A program made the position numbers and the translations under genes. 38,372 nt of DNA from SURF-32 sp964648365 (GTDB lineage Bacteria; Planctomycetota; Phycisphaerae; UBA1845), in assembly GCA_964648365.1 (NCBI GenBank), contig CAZYLK010000041.1:1-38372 (forward strand), in the 5' to 3' direction. Under the pieces are notes generated by a model. The model worked only from the letters and a program-made list of their open reading frames with translations. It had not been told where the DNA came from and ran no database searches. Of this stretch, positions 23,494-32,300 are shown piece after piece (position 1 is the first letter of the stretch; each line of letters opens with the position of its first letter).

Positions 23494-23547
23494 GACCGGT
23501 CTCCCTCACTGAAGGCGCACGGAAAGAAGCCGATCGCCAGACGAGAA

Positions 23548-23625
23548 GGTGGCCCCCCGGTCCGGGGACGCTGCGTCAGGGGCCGCCGGATACGTTCGGC
23601 GTGCCCCGCTGGACGGCGGGCCACC
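23548..23625. repeat. inverted repeat of GGTGGCCC...GGACGGCGGGCCACC
   Basis: The left arm 23548-23563 (GGTGGCCCCCCGGTCC) is near-complementary to the right arm 23611-23625 (GGACGGCGGGCCACC), around about 47 bases. It occupies the gap between two minus-strand genes and resembles dispersed GC-rich palindromes of planctomycetes. Confidence 0.5.
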
Positions 23626-23707
23626 TCTCTTCTGCGTCGCTTCCTCCCACTCGCGCTTCTCTCTCTCCAACGTCCAGGATCGGCCGACGACTGAGAATCG
23701 CCGGCAC

Positions 23708-24481
23708 TCACTTCCGGCTCGGCAGCCGCAGGATCGAACCAGGCGCGACCGCCATGCGTTCCACGTGTCCGGTCACGGTCCGCCCGTTGACGGTCATGAT
23801 CGCATGGGCATGGACGGCGGTGCCCGGATGTGTCAGGTCGCCGACCGAGTCGGCGGCATAGAAGCCGATGATCCTCGCCGACGAGGGCCGGTCGATCTGA
23901 TGCCGCCAGGGCTGCATGTCTGACGTGAGCCGCACGCCCGGCCGCATCGGGCAGGCGCCGTTGACGACGTGCATCTGGCAGTCGGTCAGTCGCCCCTCAA
24001 GGATAAACGGAAACGGCTTCGATGCGTCGAGGCTCCGATCTTTGGCGCACGAATGAATGAAATCCTCGAGCGTCTCCTGCGTCATGTCGCCATCGATCGG
24101 GATCTCATCCCAGAATTCAACGTAGGCGATCGTCAGCAGTGCAGCGCCGCCTTCCGGCGCCGCCAGCGGGCCTTCGACGCGCAGTGCGTCGCCCGACAGG
24201 TGCGCCAGCCAGGCCCGGCCATCGTCAATCGTGATCTCACCCTTCAGTCCTTCCAGAGCGCCGACGCCGTAGGCGTGCGGCCGCTCCATTGCCGTTGCGA
24301 GGCCGATCCGCGCGTGTGCCGCTGCGCCGCCGCCGCCCAGCACTTCGTGCATCTGGCCGTATTGGTGGACTTTCACCGGGTGCGACGCGCATCCGCAGGC
24401 CCAGATGAGCGCCAGGCACACTCCGGCCCGACCGATCAGGCCGTGCATTCCGCACTTCGTACGCACAATACTTCCACTCAT
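23708..24481 (-). CDS. exported alpha-acetolactate decarboxylase-like protein
   Basis: This 257-residue protein has AGGAG six bases before the ATG at 24481 and an N-terminal signal (GRAGVCLALIWACGCASH), probably a lipoprotein. The body matches the acetolactate decarboxylase fold: MHEVLGGGG, HAYGVGALEGLKGEITIDDG, LLTIAYVEFWDEIPI. Near the end, the zinc-ligand pattern HAH followed after about ten residues by GHVERM is seen (VHAHAIMTVNGRTVTGHVE). In the known enzyme this zinc site decarboxylates 2-acetolactate to acetoin. Export is unusual for that reaction, and no acetolactate synthase is nearby, so the substrate may differ. It is likely in the same direction as the following deacetylase-like gene but 214 bases away. 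Confidence 0.68.
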   Translation of the reverse strand: MSGSIVRTKCGMHGLIGRAGVCLALIWACGCASHPVKVHQYGQMHEVLGGGGAAAHARIGLATAMERPHAYGVGALEGLKGEITIDDGRAWLAHLSGDALRVEGPLAAPEGGAALLTIAYVEFWDEIPIDGDMTQETLEDFIHSCAKDRSLDASKPFPFILEGRLTDCQMHVVNGACPMRPGVRLTSDMQPWRHQIDRPSSARIIGFYAADSVGDLTHPGTAVHAHAIMTVNGRTVTGHVERMAVAPGSILRLPSRK

Positions 24482-24610
24482 TTGATGCTCCTGAAATGAC
24501 CACCAACTTCAGTTCCTCGAACGGTGTTTAGCGAGCACGGAGAAAAACGGCCCTCGGCTCGCTCCTGAGCACTTATGGTCCAGCCGCCACTCGCTATTAT
24601 TCGTTACTCC

Positions 24611-25291
24611 TCATTGGCTCCGCCGCAGCGTGGCTTGAATCCTCGCGACCGCGATCGGGAACACGATGTCGCTTGTGCAGCATGGCACCCACACGGCCAG
24701 AAACAGAAACAGCGTTGCCACCGAGATTTCCCACAGCGTCACCGAAGATCCCATCGCCAGCCGAAGATGAAACAGCGACGCCCACGTGCTGACAATCACA
24801 TGGGCCGCATGAGGGAACTTGCTGTAAGGTACTGCCCACCCCAGGGCGATGCCGCCCAGCGCCATCGGGTTGACCAGCCACCATTTCTCGATGAATCCCA
24901 GGTGGACGCCGCGGTGGGGCAGGTCCAGCAGCCATTCGCCGACGTACGGAATCAGGCAGTCGCTGAGCGTGGCGATTCCAATGGACCCCACATAACCGGC
25001 GGCGATGATGGCCGGAAGCCGCGGACGGGCGTAACGCACGTACAATGCCGTCGTCGGGACCGCGCTGAGCAGCACGTGCAACGGATGCAGCGTCCAGAAC
25101 GCCTGCTCAGCCCTTTCGCGTCCCCAATCCATTGCTACGATCAGCACCATCACCGCCAGCCCGGTGGCCGTGCCGAACAGCGTGAACGGAACGTGCCGGC
25201 CCAGTTCCGGCAGAACCCGTGCGGGAGGGGCGCCGGTCCGTGACGTTTCTACCAGTTCCTCGATGGCGGGTTGTTTCGACGCTGCCTTCAA
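24611..25291 (-). CDS. multi-spanning membrane protein of unknown function
   Basis: This 226-residue protein has about five or six membrane segments, for example PFTLFGTATGLAVMVLIVAM, HVLLSAVPTTALYV, LPAIIAAGYVGSIGIATL, LVNPMALGGIALGWAV and SVATLFLFLAVWVPCC. His and Trp residues between helices (TLHPLHVLL, FPHAAHVIVSTWASLFHLRL) could ligand a metal. I favour the TTG at 25291, with AGGAG eight bases upstream, over a GTG at 25309 that lacks a site. It is the last gene of a minus-strand run after the coiled-coil protein (27-base gap), so it probably belongs to the NifX-like cluster. No named family is recognised. The stop codon lies within an A/T-rich repeat string. Confidence 0.66.
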   Translation of the reverse strand: MKAASKQPAIEELVETSRTGAPPARVLPELGRHVPFTLFGTATGLAVMVLIVAMDWGRERAEQAFWTLHPLHVLLSAVPTTALYVRYARPRLPAIIAAGYVGSIGIATLSDCLIPYVGEWLLDLPHRGVHLGFIEKWWLVNPMALGGIALGWAVPYSKFPHAAHVIVSTWASLFHLRLAMGSSVTLWEISVATLFLFLAVWVPCCTSDIVFPIAVARIQATLRRSQ

Positions 25292-25318
25292 CGTGCGCTC
25301 TCCTGCCACTCGCCCCGC

Positions 25319-25723
25319 TCAGAAACTCGCATCCAGCGCCGCCGCCAGGGCCTGCAACTGGGCCGTTGCATGGTCGTGGTGCCGCCTGATCCGCTCATGG
25401 ACCTCTCGAAGTCGAACGTGCCGCAGGGTCAACTCCTGGAGCGTCTTCGACGCGTCGAGGGCCGGCCGCGCCGGTCGCGCCTCGCGGTCGAAGGCGTCGA
25501 ATCGCTGCCGATGAGCCGCCAGGTCGGTGGCGTATTCACGCAGGGCAGCGCCGTGTTCGAGAACCAGTTTCTCGATTCGCGCCAGCTCGACGACGGCCGA
25601 CTGGTGATCTGCCTGCCAGCGGCTGATGTCGGATTCCCAGGCCTGCAACTCACGCCGCCAGTGGGAAAAGTCGCTATCAGCGGGATCGGCGTCGGGTTCC
25701 TTCTGGCTCATCACAACACTCAT
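25319..25723 (-). CDS. coiled-coil protein
   Basis: This 134-residue, entirely helical protein starts at ATG 25723 or, less likely, 25711. Heptad-like segments such as WRRELQAWESDISRWQ, VVELARIEKLVLEHGAAL and LHERIRRHHDHATAQLQALA suggest a long coiled coil. There is no signal peptide and no recognised family. It sits between the NifX-like gene (37 bases upstream) and the membrane-protein gene (27 bases downstream), so the three are probably one operon. It may be a cytoplasmic adaptor to the membrane protein. Confidence 0.58.
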   Translation of the reverse strand: MSVVMSQKEPDADPADSDFSHWRRELQAWESDISRWQADHQSAVVELARIEKLVLEHGAALREYATDLAAHRQRFDAFDREARPARPALDASKTLQELTLRHVRLREVHERIRRHHDHATAQLQALAAALDASF

Positions 25724-25760
25724 CCGTTGGTCAAGATGCGGCGGCGCGACCGGCCGTGGC

Positions 25761-26084
25761 CTACCAGTAATTATGCTCCGGCGCAAGCGCGCCCGACTCG
25801 ACTGCCATCACCACCGCCTCGACCGGACCGGAGACGCCGCAGACGAGTTCGGCGCCGCCATCACGCAGGCCCGCCTCATCCAGCCGGCTCAGCGCGCCGC
25901 AGACCAGGCGCTGGACGCCCAGCCCCGCGATGCGCGCCCCGCGGCCGTGGGGCGACCACCCGCGCAGGTCGATGTCGCGCCGGATCCACCCGGTCGTGCA
26001 TCCGTTTTCCAGCAGCACAAGCTGGTCGGCACAATCGAGGCGGGGGCACACGCTTTGTTCGGAAGTCGCGATGGCAACACGCAT
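25761..26084 (-). CDS. NifX/NifB-type dinitrogenase-cofactor-like small protein
   Basis: This 107-residue protein opens MRVAIATSEQSVCPRLDCAD and later has ELVCGVSGPVEAVV and a short acidic or Gly-rich middle. These features are typical of the Fe-Mo-cofactor-carrier fold shared by NifX, NafY and the NifB C-terminus. In many anaerobes such small proteins are not tied to nitrogen fixation but to metal-cluster handling. It is the first gene of a minus-strand cluster and is divergent from a sigma-54 activator, an arrangement often seen for this family. The CP near position 13 replaces the usual D-x-CP region. No nif structural gene is visible. Confidence 0.7.
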   Translation of the reverse strand: MRVAIATSEQSVCPRLDCADQLVLLENGCTTGWIRRDIDLRGWSPHGRGARIAGLGVQRLVCGALSRLDEAGLRDGGAELVCGVSGPVEAVVMAVESGALAPEHNYW

Positions 26085-26490
26085 CGCACGCCATCCTCTC
26101 GAGTCCGATCGGCGTCACACGGTCCCGCCGGGACGGCGGTGCGGGGTGCGTCAATGCACGTCCGGTCAAGCCGCGGGATTCAACGCGGGTGAACGTCCCA
26201 CCCGGAAGGCCGACAGAAGTCGCGGCCGCCGCCGGCACCGGAGCGCCCCGGCAGAACCCATATTCCGCGGCGCGCGAGCATGGGAACCGGAGCAACCTGT
26301 TGGCCATCGCACGTCGCGCACCGCGGCGGCCTGCTCGTGACATGCAGCGTTCCACGAACGCGCGGCCGCCGCGTCGGAGGCGGAGTCCTGAGCCCCGGCA
26401 TCTCCACGAGGACTTCATCCGGGTCCAGCGGCCGACCGCTTTGCCGATGCGTGGCAGAATTGCAACGGCGCCGCTAACATCCTTGCAGGA
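26085..26490. other. 406-base divergent gap between the NifX-like gene and the sigma-54 activator
   Basis: I see no gene on either strand. Both divergent units must be controlled from here. I looked for GG-N10-GC sigma-54 elements and found none with correct spacing; TGGCAGAATTGCA near 26452 has the right bases but a 7-base gap instead of 10. No clean sigma-70 pair stands out. Confidence 0.5.
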
Positions 26491-27921
26491 ATGAGCGCGC
26501 GCGGTTTCACAATGGCGCGCCCCACGGCGCACACCATGACCCGCACCGGCGCCAGCCCAGCCTCATCCTTCAACGGTGTTCCTATGGACGCCGGCGCACT
26601 TTACGCCTCCATCATGGAAAGCGTCGCCGACGGCGTGATGGCCGTGGACCACGACCGCCGCATCACGGCGCTCAACGGCGCCGCCGCGCGGATCGTCGGC
26701 GTGGCGCGGGACGACGCCATCGGCCGCCGCTGTTTCGACGTGCTGCGGGCGAACGTCTGCCAGCGGGACTGCCCGGTGCGCGAGGCGATGGACCAAGGAC
26801 ATGCCGTGCTCAACCGGCGCGTGACGATTCTCAGCGCCGGCGGCGATGAGATTCCCATCAGTATCAGCGCCGCGCCGCTGCGCGACCGCGACGGCAACGT
26901 TATCGGCGGCGTCGAGACGTTCCGAGACCTGTCCGCCCTGGAGACCCTGCGCAAGCAACTGACCGACTCGTTCAGTTACCAGGATATGGTCGGCAAGAGC
27001 GCCCCGATGCGGCGGCTCTTCAAGGTGCTGCCCAACGTCGCCGAGAGCGGCAGCACCGTGCTCATCGAGGGCGAAAGCGGCACCGGCAAGGAACTCTTCG
27101 CCCGCGCCGTGCATGATCTGAGCCCGCGGCGCGACGGGCCGTACGTCATCGTCAACTGCGGCGCCCTGCCGGAATCGCTGCTGGAGTCCGAGCTCTTCGG
27201 CTATCGTCGCGGCGCCTTCACCGACGCCCGCCGCGACAAGCCCGGCCGGTTCGACCTGGCCGGCGGGGGGTCCATGTTTCTCGACGAGGTGGAGACGCTC
27301 AGCCCGGCCATCCAGATCAAGCTGCTTCGCGTGCTGGAGAATCGCGCATTCGAACCGCTGGGCGGGACGCGGACGGTCCCCGCGGACGTGCGCGTGATCG
27401 CGTCGAGCAATCAGCCGCTTGCCGACATGGTTGCAGGCGGGGCCTTTCGGCAGGATCTGTTCTACCGGCTCAACGTCGTGCGGCTGGAGCTTCCGCCCCT
27501 GCGAGCGCGGCGCGACGACGTGCCGCTGCTGGTCGATCACTTCGTCAACCAGTTCAACGTCACCAAGGGCCGGGCGGTGATAGGCGTCACGCCGGCCGTG
27601 ATGAGACTCCTGCTCGAACACGACTACCCCGGCAACGTGCGCGAGTTGCAGAACGTCATTGAGCACGCCTTCGCCCTCAGCGACGGGCCGATCCTGGACG
27701 TGACCCACCTGCCGGCGTCGTTGCGCGAGGGTGGGGGCGGCGACACGCTCTCTCCAGAGCACACCCCTCCCTCGTCCACCGCCGGCCCGCTGGCGGAGGC
27801 GGAGGCGTCCGCCATCCGCGCCGTGTTGATTCGCCACCATGGACATCGCCGCAACGCGGCCCGCGAACTGGGCATTTCGCCGTCTACGCTGTGGCGAAAA
27901 CGCCGCAGGTACGGCATCTGA
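26491..27921 (+). CDS. sigma-54-dependent transcriptional activator with PAS domain
   Basis: This 476-residue regulator has a PAS sensor domain (about 32-145: YASIMESVADGVMAVDHDRR, VFR-type end at GGVETFRDLSA), with a small Cys-containing loop RANVCQRDCPVRE. The AAA+ core has Walker A GESGTGKELFAR near 195, the sigma-54 contact loop as GAFTDA (G241-A246) rather than the usual GAFTGA, and Walker B MFLDEVE. A Fis-type helix-turn-helix closes the protein (RRNAARELGISPSTLWRKRR). GAFTDA with following KPGRF is a recurring variant in activators near NifX-like genes. The two Cys in the PAS domain could ligate a redox-sensing metal centre. The start is uncertain: 26491, 26512 and 26584 are all in frame. 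Confidence 0.85.
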   Translation: MSARGFTMARPTAHTMTRTGASPASSFNGVPMDAGALYASIMESVADGVMAVDHDRRITALNGAAARIVGVARDDAIGRRCFDVLRANVCQRDCPVREAMDQGHAVLNRRVTILSAGGDEIPISISAAPLRDRDGNVIGGVETFRDLSALETLRKQLTDSFSYQDMVGKSAPMRRLFKVLPNVAESGSTVLIEGESGTGKELFARAVHDLSPRRDGPYVIVNCGALPESLLESELFGYRRGAFTDARRDKPGRFDLAGGGSMFLDEVETLSPAIQIKLLRVLENRAFEPLGGTRTVPADVRVIASSNQPLADMVAGGAFRQDLFYRLNVVRLELPPLRARRDDVPLLVDHFVNQFNVTKGRAVIGVTPAVMRLLLEHDYPGNVRELQNVIEHAFALSDGPILDVTHLPASLREGGGGDTLSPEHTPPSSTAGPLAEAEASAIRAVLIRHHGHRRNAARELGISPSTLWRKRRRYGI

Positions 27922-28021
27922 CCCATCCCCGCCCGGCACGGAATTTGCTCGCTTATGGCTTGGAAACCGAGGGGAAGCGGCTGGACCGCGCGCCCTCTAG
28001 CGCCCGCCGGGAGGTAGGGAA

Positions 28022-29296
28022 ATGGATTCTTCGCGCATACCGTCGTTCGAGACACTGGCCGTTCACGCCGGGATCGGGGATCACGAGTTTCATCCCGTCA
28101 TCCCGCCGATTTACCAGACTTCGACGTTTACGTTCGAGAGTGCGGCCCATGGGGCGGCGCTGTTTGGCGGGCAGCAGTCGGGATACATCTACACGCGGAT
28201 GGGCAATCCCACGGTCGAGGCGCTGGAGAAGTGTCTGGCGGCGCTGGAGGGGGGGCACAAGGCGCTGGCGTGCGGCAGCGGGATGGCGGCGATTCACACG
28301 TGCCTGATGGGTCTGCTGGCGGCGGGCGACCATGTGGTATGCAGCGACGCCGTCTACGGGCCGACCTGCACGCTGATCGGCGACTTCCTGGCCCGCTTCG
28401 GCGTGGAGTCGACGTTTGTCGATACCTCGGACCTCGACGCGACCCGCGCGGCCATGCGGGACAACACGAAAGTCGTCTACGTCGAGACGCCGGGCAACCC
28501 GACGCTGGTCATCACCGACATCGCGGCCGTCGCCGGAATTGCTCACGAGCATGGCGCGACGCTGGTGGTGGACAACACCTTCATGGGACCGGCGATGCAG
28601 CAGCCGCTGACGCTCGGGGCGGACATCGTGGTCCACTCGCTGACCAAGTCGCTGAACGGCCACGCCGACGTGATCGGCGGCGCCATCATCGTGGCCGACG
28701 AGCCGACGTACCTGACGATGCGCAAGACGCTCAATCAGCTCGGCGGCGTGCTCTGTCCACTGGAGGCGTTCCTGGTGCACCGCGGGGTCAAGACGCTGGC
28801 GTTGCGGGTGCGGGCCCAGTCCGACAACGCGCTCAAGATCGCCCGCTTCCTGGCCAGCCACCCGGCGGTTGCGTGGGTCCGCTATCCCGGTCTGCCGGAT
28901 CACCCGCAACAGGAACTCGCGAAGCGGCAGATGTCCGGCGGCGGGGCGCTGATCACGTTCGAGCTGCGCGGCGGAATCTCCGCCGGCCGGCACCTGCTCA
29001 ACGGCGTGCGGCTGTGCGCTTTGGCGGTGAGCCTGGGCGGCATCGAAACGCTCATCCAGCACCCCGCCAGCATGACGCACGCCTCGATGGGCTCCGAGGC
29101 GCGCCGCCGTGCCCACATCACCGACGGCCTCGTGCGTCTCTCGGTCGGCATCGAAAACGCCGACGACATCATCGCAGACCTCACCCAGGCGCTCGATCCG
29201 CTGACGCGACCCGGAGTCGTCGCCGGGCGGTCGGCGCGATTATCCGCTATTGATCCACAGACCTCGACGGAATCGGCGTCGGCTACGCACTCCTGA
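28022..29296 (+). CDS. PLP-dependent Cys/Met-metabolism enzyme (gamma-lyase/synthase type)
   Basis: This 424-residue enzyme belongs to the fold-type I family that includes cystathionine gamma-synthase, methionine gamma-lyase and O-acetylhomoserine sulfhydrylase. The cofactor lysine is K209 in VHSLTKSLNG; Y112 in DAVYGPTC and the phosphate cup CGSGMAAIHT are in place. Overall it is closest to methionine gamma-lyase (VIPPIYQTSTFTF, QHPASMTHASM). However, the lyase's hallmark Cys, two residues after that Tyr, is Pro here (VYGP), which argues for another activity of the family. GGAGG at about 28010 supports the ATG. It follows the sigma-54 activator by 100 bases in the same direction. Regulation unseen; no SAM riboswitch is evident. 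Confidence 0.87.
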   Translation: MDSSRIPSFETLAVHAGIGDHEFHPVIPPIYQTSTFTFESAAHGAALFGGQQSGYIYTRMGNPTVEALEKCLAALEGGHKALACGSGMAAIHTCLMGLLAAGDHVVCSDAVYGPTCTLIGDFLARFGVESTFVDTSDLDATRAAMRDNTKVVYVETPGNPTLVITDIAAVAGIAHEHGATLVVDNTFMGPAMQQPLTLGADIVVHSLTKSLNGHADVIGGAIIVADEPTYLTMRKTLNQLGGVLCPLEAFLVHRGVKTLALRVRAQSDNALKIARFLASHPAVAWVRYPGLPDHPQQELAKRQMSGGGALITFELRGGISAGRHLLNGVRLCALAVSLGGIETLIQHPASMTHASMGSEARRRAHITDGLVRLSVGIENADDIIADLTQALDPLTRPGVVAGRSARLSAIDPQTSTESASATHS

Positions 29297-29387
29297 AGCG
29301 CCTGCGGCAGCCTACTGCGCCCGACGCCGCCGCGCGGGGACCAGCCCAACCCCGAACCACCCGATCAGGCCCCCGCCGCCGCGGGCG

Positions 29388-32300
29388 CTACCGCGCCGTC
29401 ACCGTCACCTTCATCGTAAGCCGCGCCCCCTCGCGCACCACGATCGCCTCTACCTCCTGCCCGGCCTCCAGCGTCTTCAGGATGTCGGAGAATCCGCGGA
29501 GGTCTTCCACCGTTTCACCGGCCAGTTCGAGGAGGATGTCGCCCTCCTGCACTCCGGCGACGGCGGCCGGGGACTCGGGCACCAGGCCGTCGACGCGGAC
29601 GCCTTCGCCCTGAAAGGCGAAGTCCGGCACGACGCCGAACATGACCTTGCGCTCGCCGGTGACTCCTTGTGCCGGCGCGCCGGCGGGGGGGGGCGTTGTG
29701 CCGTGCGGATCGGCGCCGGATGCGTGGGGATTCGACGCCGTGCCGGGAGCCGGGGCGGCGGCGCCGGCGTGTGGATCTGCCCCGGCGCCGTGTGGGTCAC
29801 GCGAAGAGCCATGCGGGTTGGCTGCGGCGGCGTGCGGATCGGTCTTCGCGCCGTGCGCGCCAGCGGCCCCGGCATGTGGATCGCTGGCCCTGGCGGCAGG
29901 CGCAGCGGAACCGTCGGGTGATCCGCCGGCCGCGCTCAGGTCGATGCGTACGTTCAGCGGCGCCTCGCGCTCCAGCATGTACGTGACGGCTTCTTTCGTG
30001 AAAGTCGCCACCTGCACCAGCCCGGCGCCATCCACCTTGTCGATCGTGTCGCCGGGGCGGTGGTAGTCGAGGTGAGCGCCGGTGAAAAGCTGCACGCCGG
30101 GGATGCCGCGCTCAATGAAACTCCACTGGTCGGAGCCTTCCGCCCCCCCCGGGACAATCTTGTTCTTCACGCCGGTCACGAACCCGCAGCCGCGGAAGAT
30201 GTGCTGCCATTCGTCGGCGGTGTTGTTGCCGTGGATGGCGAGTTGCCCGTCGAACAGGCGTCCGACGGTGTCGAGGTTGATGACGCCGCGCACGCCTTCC
30301 AGGGGGAAGCGCGGATGCTCGACGTAGAACCGGCTGCCCAGCCTGCCGGCCTCTTCGGCCGAAAACGCGGCGACCACCAGGTTCCGCGAGCCGCCCCCCT
30401 CTGCGGCGAGATTGCGGGCCAGTTCGATGATGACTGCCACGCCGGTGGCGTTGTCATCCGCGCCGGGATGGACCTGTCCCTCGAAGCCTTCTCGCACACC
30501 CGGCCAGCCGCGGCCCAGGTGGTCGTAGTGGGCCGAGAGCACGACGGATTGATCTGCCCATTCCGCCCGTTTGCCGGGCAGGATGCCGATGACGTTAAAC
30601 GCTTCGACAGGTGTGCCATCGGGGCCGCTCTCGACGGTGAATTTCTGCAGCCACGTGCCGTCGTCGCCGCCCGGCTGCAAGCCGGCTGATGCGAACTGCT
30701 GTGCGATGTAATCCGCCGATGCGGCCAGCTCCGGCGTGCCCAGGCCGCGCCCGGCTCGCTCCGGCGACGCCAGCCACGAGACGTGCGACATCAGCGTGGA
30801 TTGCGAGAACACCGGCGGAAGCTCGGCCAATGCCTTGCGCTCCTGCGTAAACGCGCTGGCGACCAGCGGGCGATCCTTGTCGAGATTAACCACCATCGGC
30901 GAACTGTCCGGCTCCCACTGACCCTTGACGACGTTGGTCGGTTCGTCGCCTTCGAAGGCCAGATACGAGTACTTGCCGTAATGCGGGAGCTTGCGCCCCA
31001 TGCCGGGCAACGCGGCCGGGGGATCGACGGTGATCCAGCCGATGGCTTTTTCCATGTTGGCGGGGTGCCGCTGGATGACGACGGTGCTGTGGGCGCCAAA
31101 CGGCACCGACTCCCCTGCGAGCGTCAGCGCAGAGTTCTTACTATCCAGTATCGCGCCGCCACCCGCGGCCAGTACGTCTTTCACGAATCGGTTGTCCCGC
31201 CCGAGCACCCAGACGGCCCGATCGCTCGGCAGCGCCGACACGTCGGATTCGCTGACGATCTCGATGCGATGATCGTCGCTCTGCCAGCCTTCCATCAGCG
31301 CGCGGTATCCGTCCGCGTCGGCGGCGGGGAGGATGGCGAGGATGTTCGGATCGCCGAAGAGCTGGCCGATCGACGGCGGAATCTCGCGCGGGTCGAGCGT
31401 GCGGAACAGGTCGAACATCGGATCGGCAGCAATGGAAGACGGGCGCGAACCGGTCGTGATCTCGAAGTGGCGATCGCGTTCGTCCGTTTCGATCGTAAAC
31501 GTCTCGACGCCGGCATCCGTCTGCACGAACAGCGGCACGCTCAGCGCGAACGGATCGGCCGGTTGTGTCTGGCGAATCACGCCGGTGATCTTGAACCCGT
31601 CCCCGCTCGGCGACACCGACACATCGGCGAGCGCAAGCGCCGGCGCGCCGGCGCGCGTCACCCACTGCTCGAAAAACGCCTTCAGATCGGCGTCCGACGC
31701 GCGCTCAAATGCGATCCGAAGGTCGTCAAACGACGCCCGCTTGCCTTTCTGCTTGCGGTACAGTTCGGCCAACCCCCCCCGGAAGGCGTCCTCGCCGATC
31801 TGCCGGCGCAGCATGTGAAAGAGCATCAGCGACTTGCCGTAGCCGACCGCTTCGGTGGCGGCGCTGTGGCGGTTGTGAAACTCGGACAGTGGGAAATCGC
31901 GGCTTTCCTGCACGTAATTGCGATACTTCTGCAACGCGGTGCGGCGATAGTTGGCGCCCTCGCCGCGCTGCTCCTGAATAAGATGGTCAGCAAGGTACGC
32001 GGTCAGCCCCTCGCACCAGTTGCCGCTGTCGTAGTCGACGAAGACCGAGTTGCCCCACCAGTTGTGCAGAATCTCATGCGGATAAGACGACGTGAGGATA
32101 AACGGGAAGCGGATGATCTGCGGCCCCAGCAGGGTAAAGGACGGCATGCCGTAGCCGGTCTCCCAGAAGTTCTCCACCAGGGCGAACTTGCCGTACGGGT
32201 ACGGGCCGATGAGCTTGCGATACATCTCGATGTAGCGGGCGGTGGCGTCCAGGTATTTGCGCGACAGGGCCTCGTCGACCTCGTGCAGATAAACAAGCAC

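Noticed and set aside
26440..26470. Sigma-54 promoter before the sigma-54 activator or NifX-like gene
   Set aside because: TGGCA and TTGCA are present but separated so that GG and GC are 7 bases apart instead of 10.
27922..28021. SAM or other riboswitch before the PLP enzyme
   Set aside because: Only 100 bases are available and no known aptamer core or terminator is visible.
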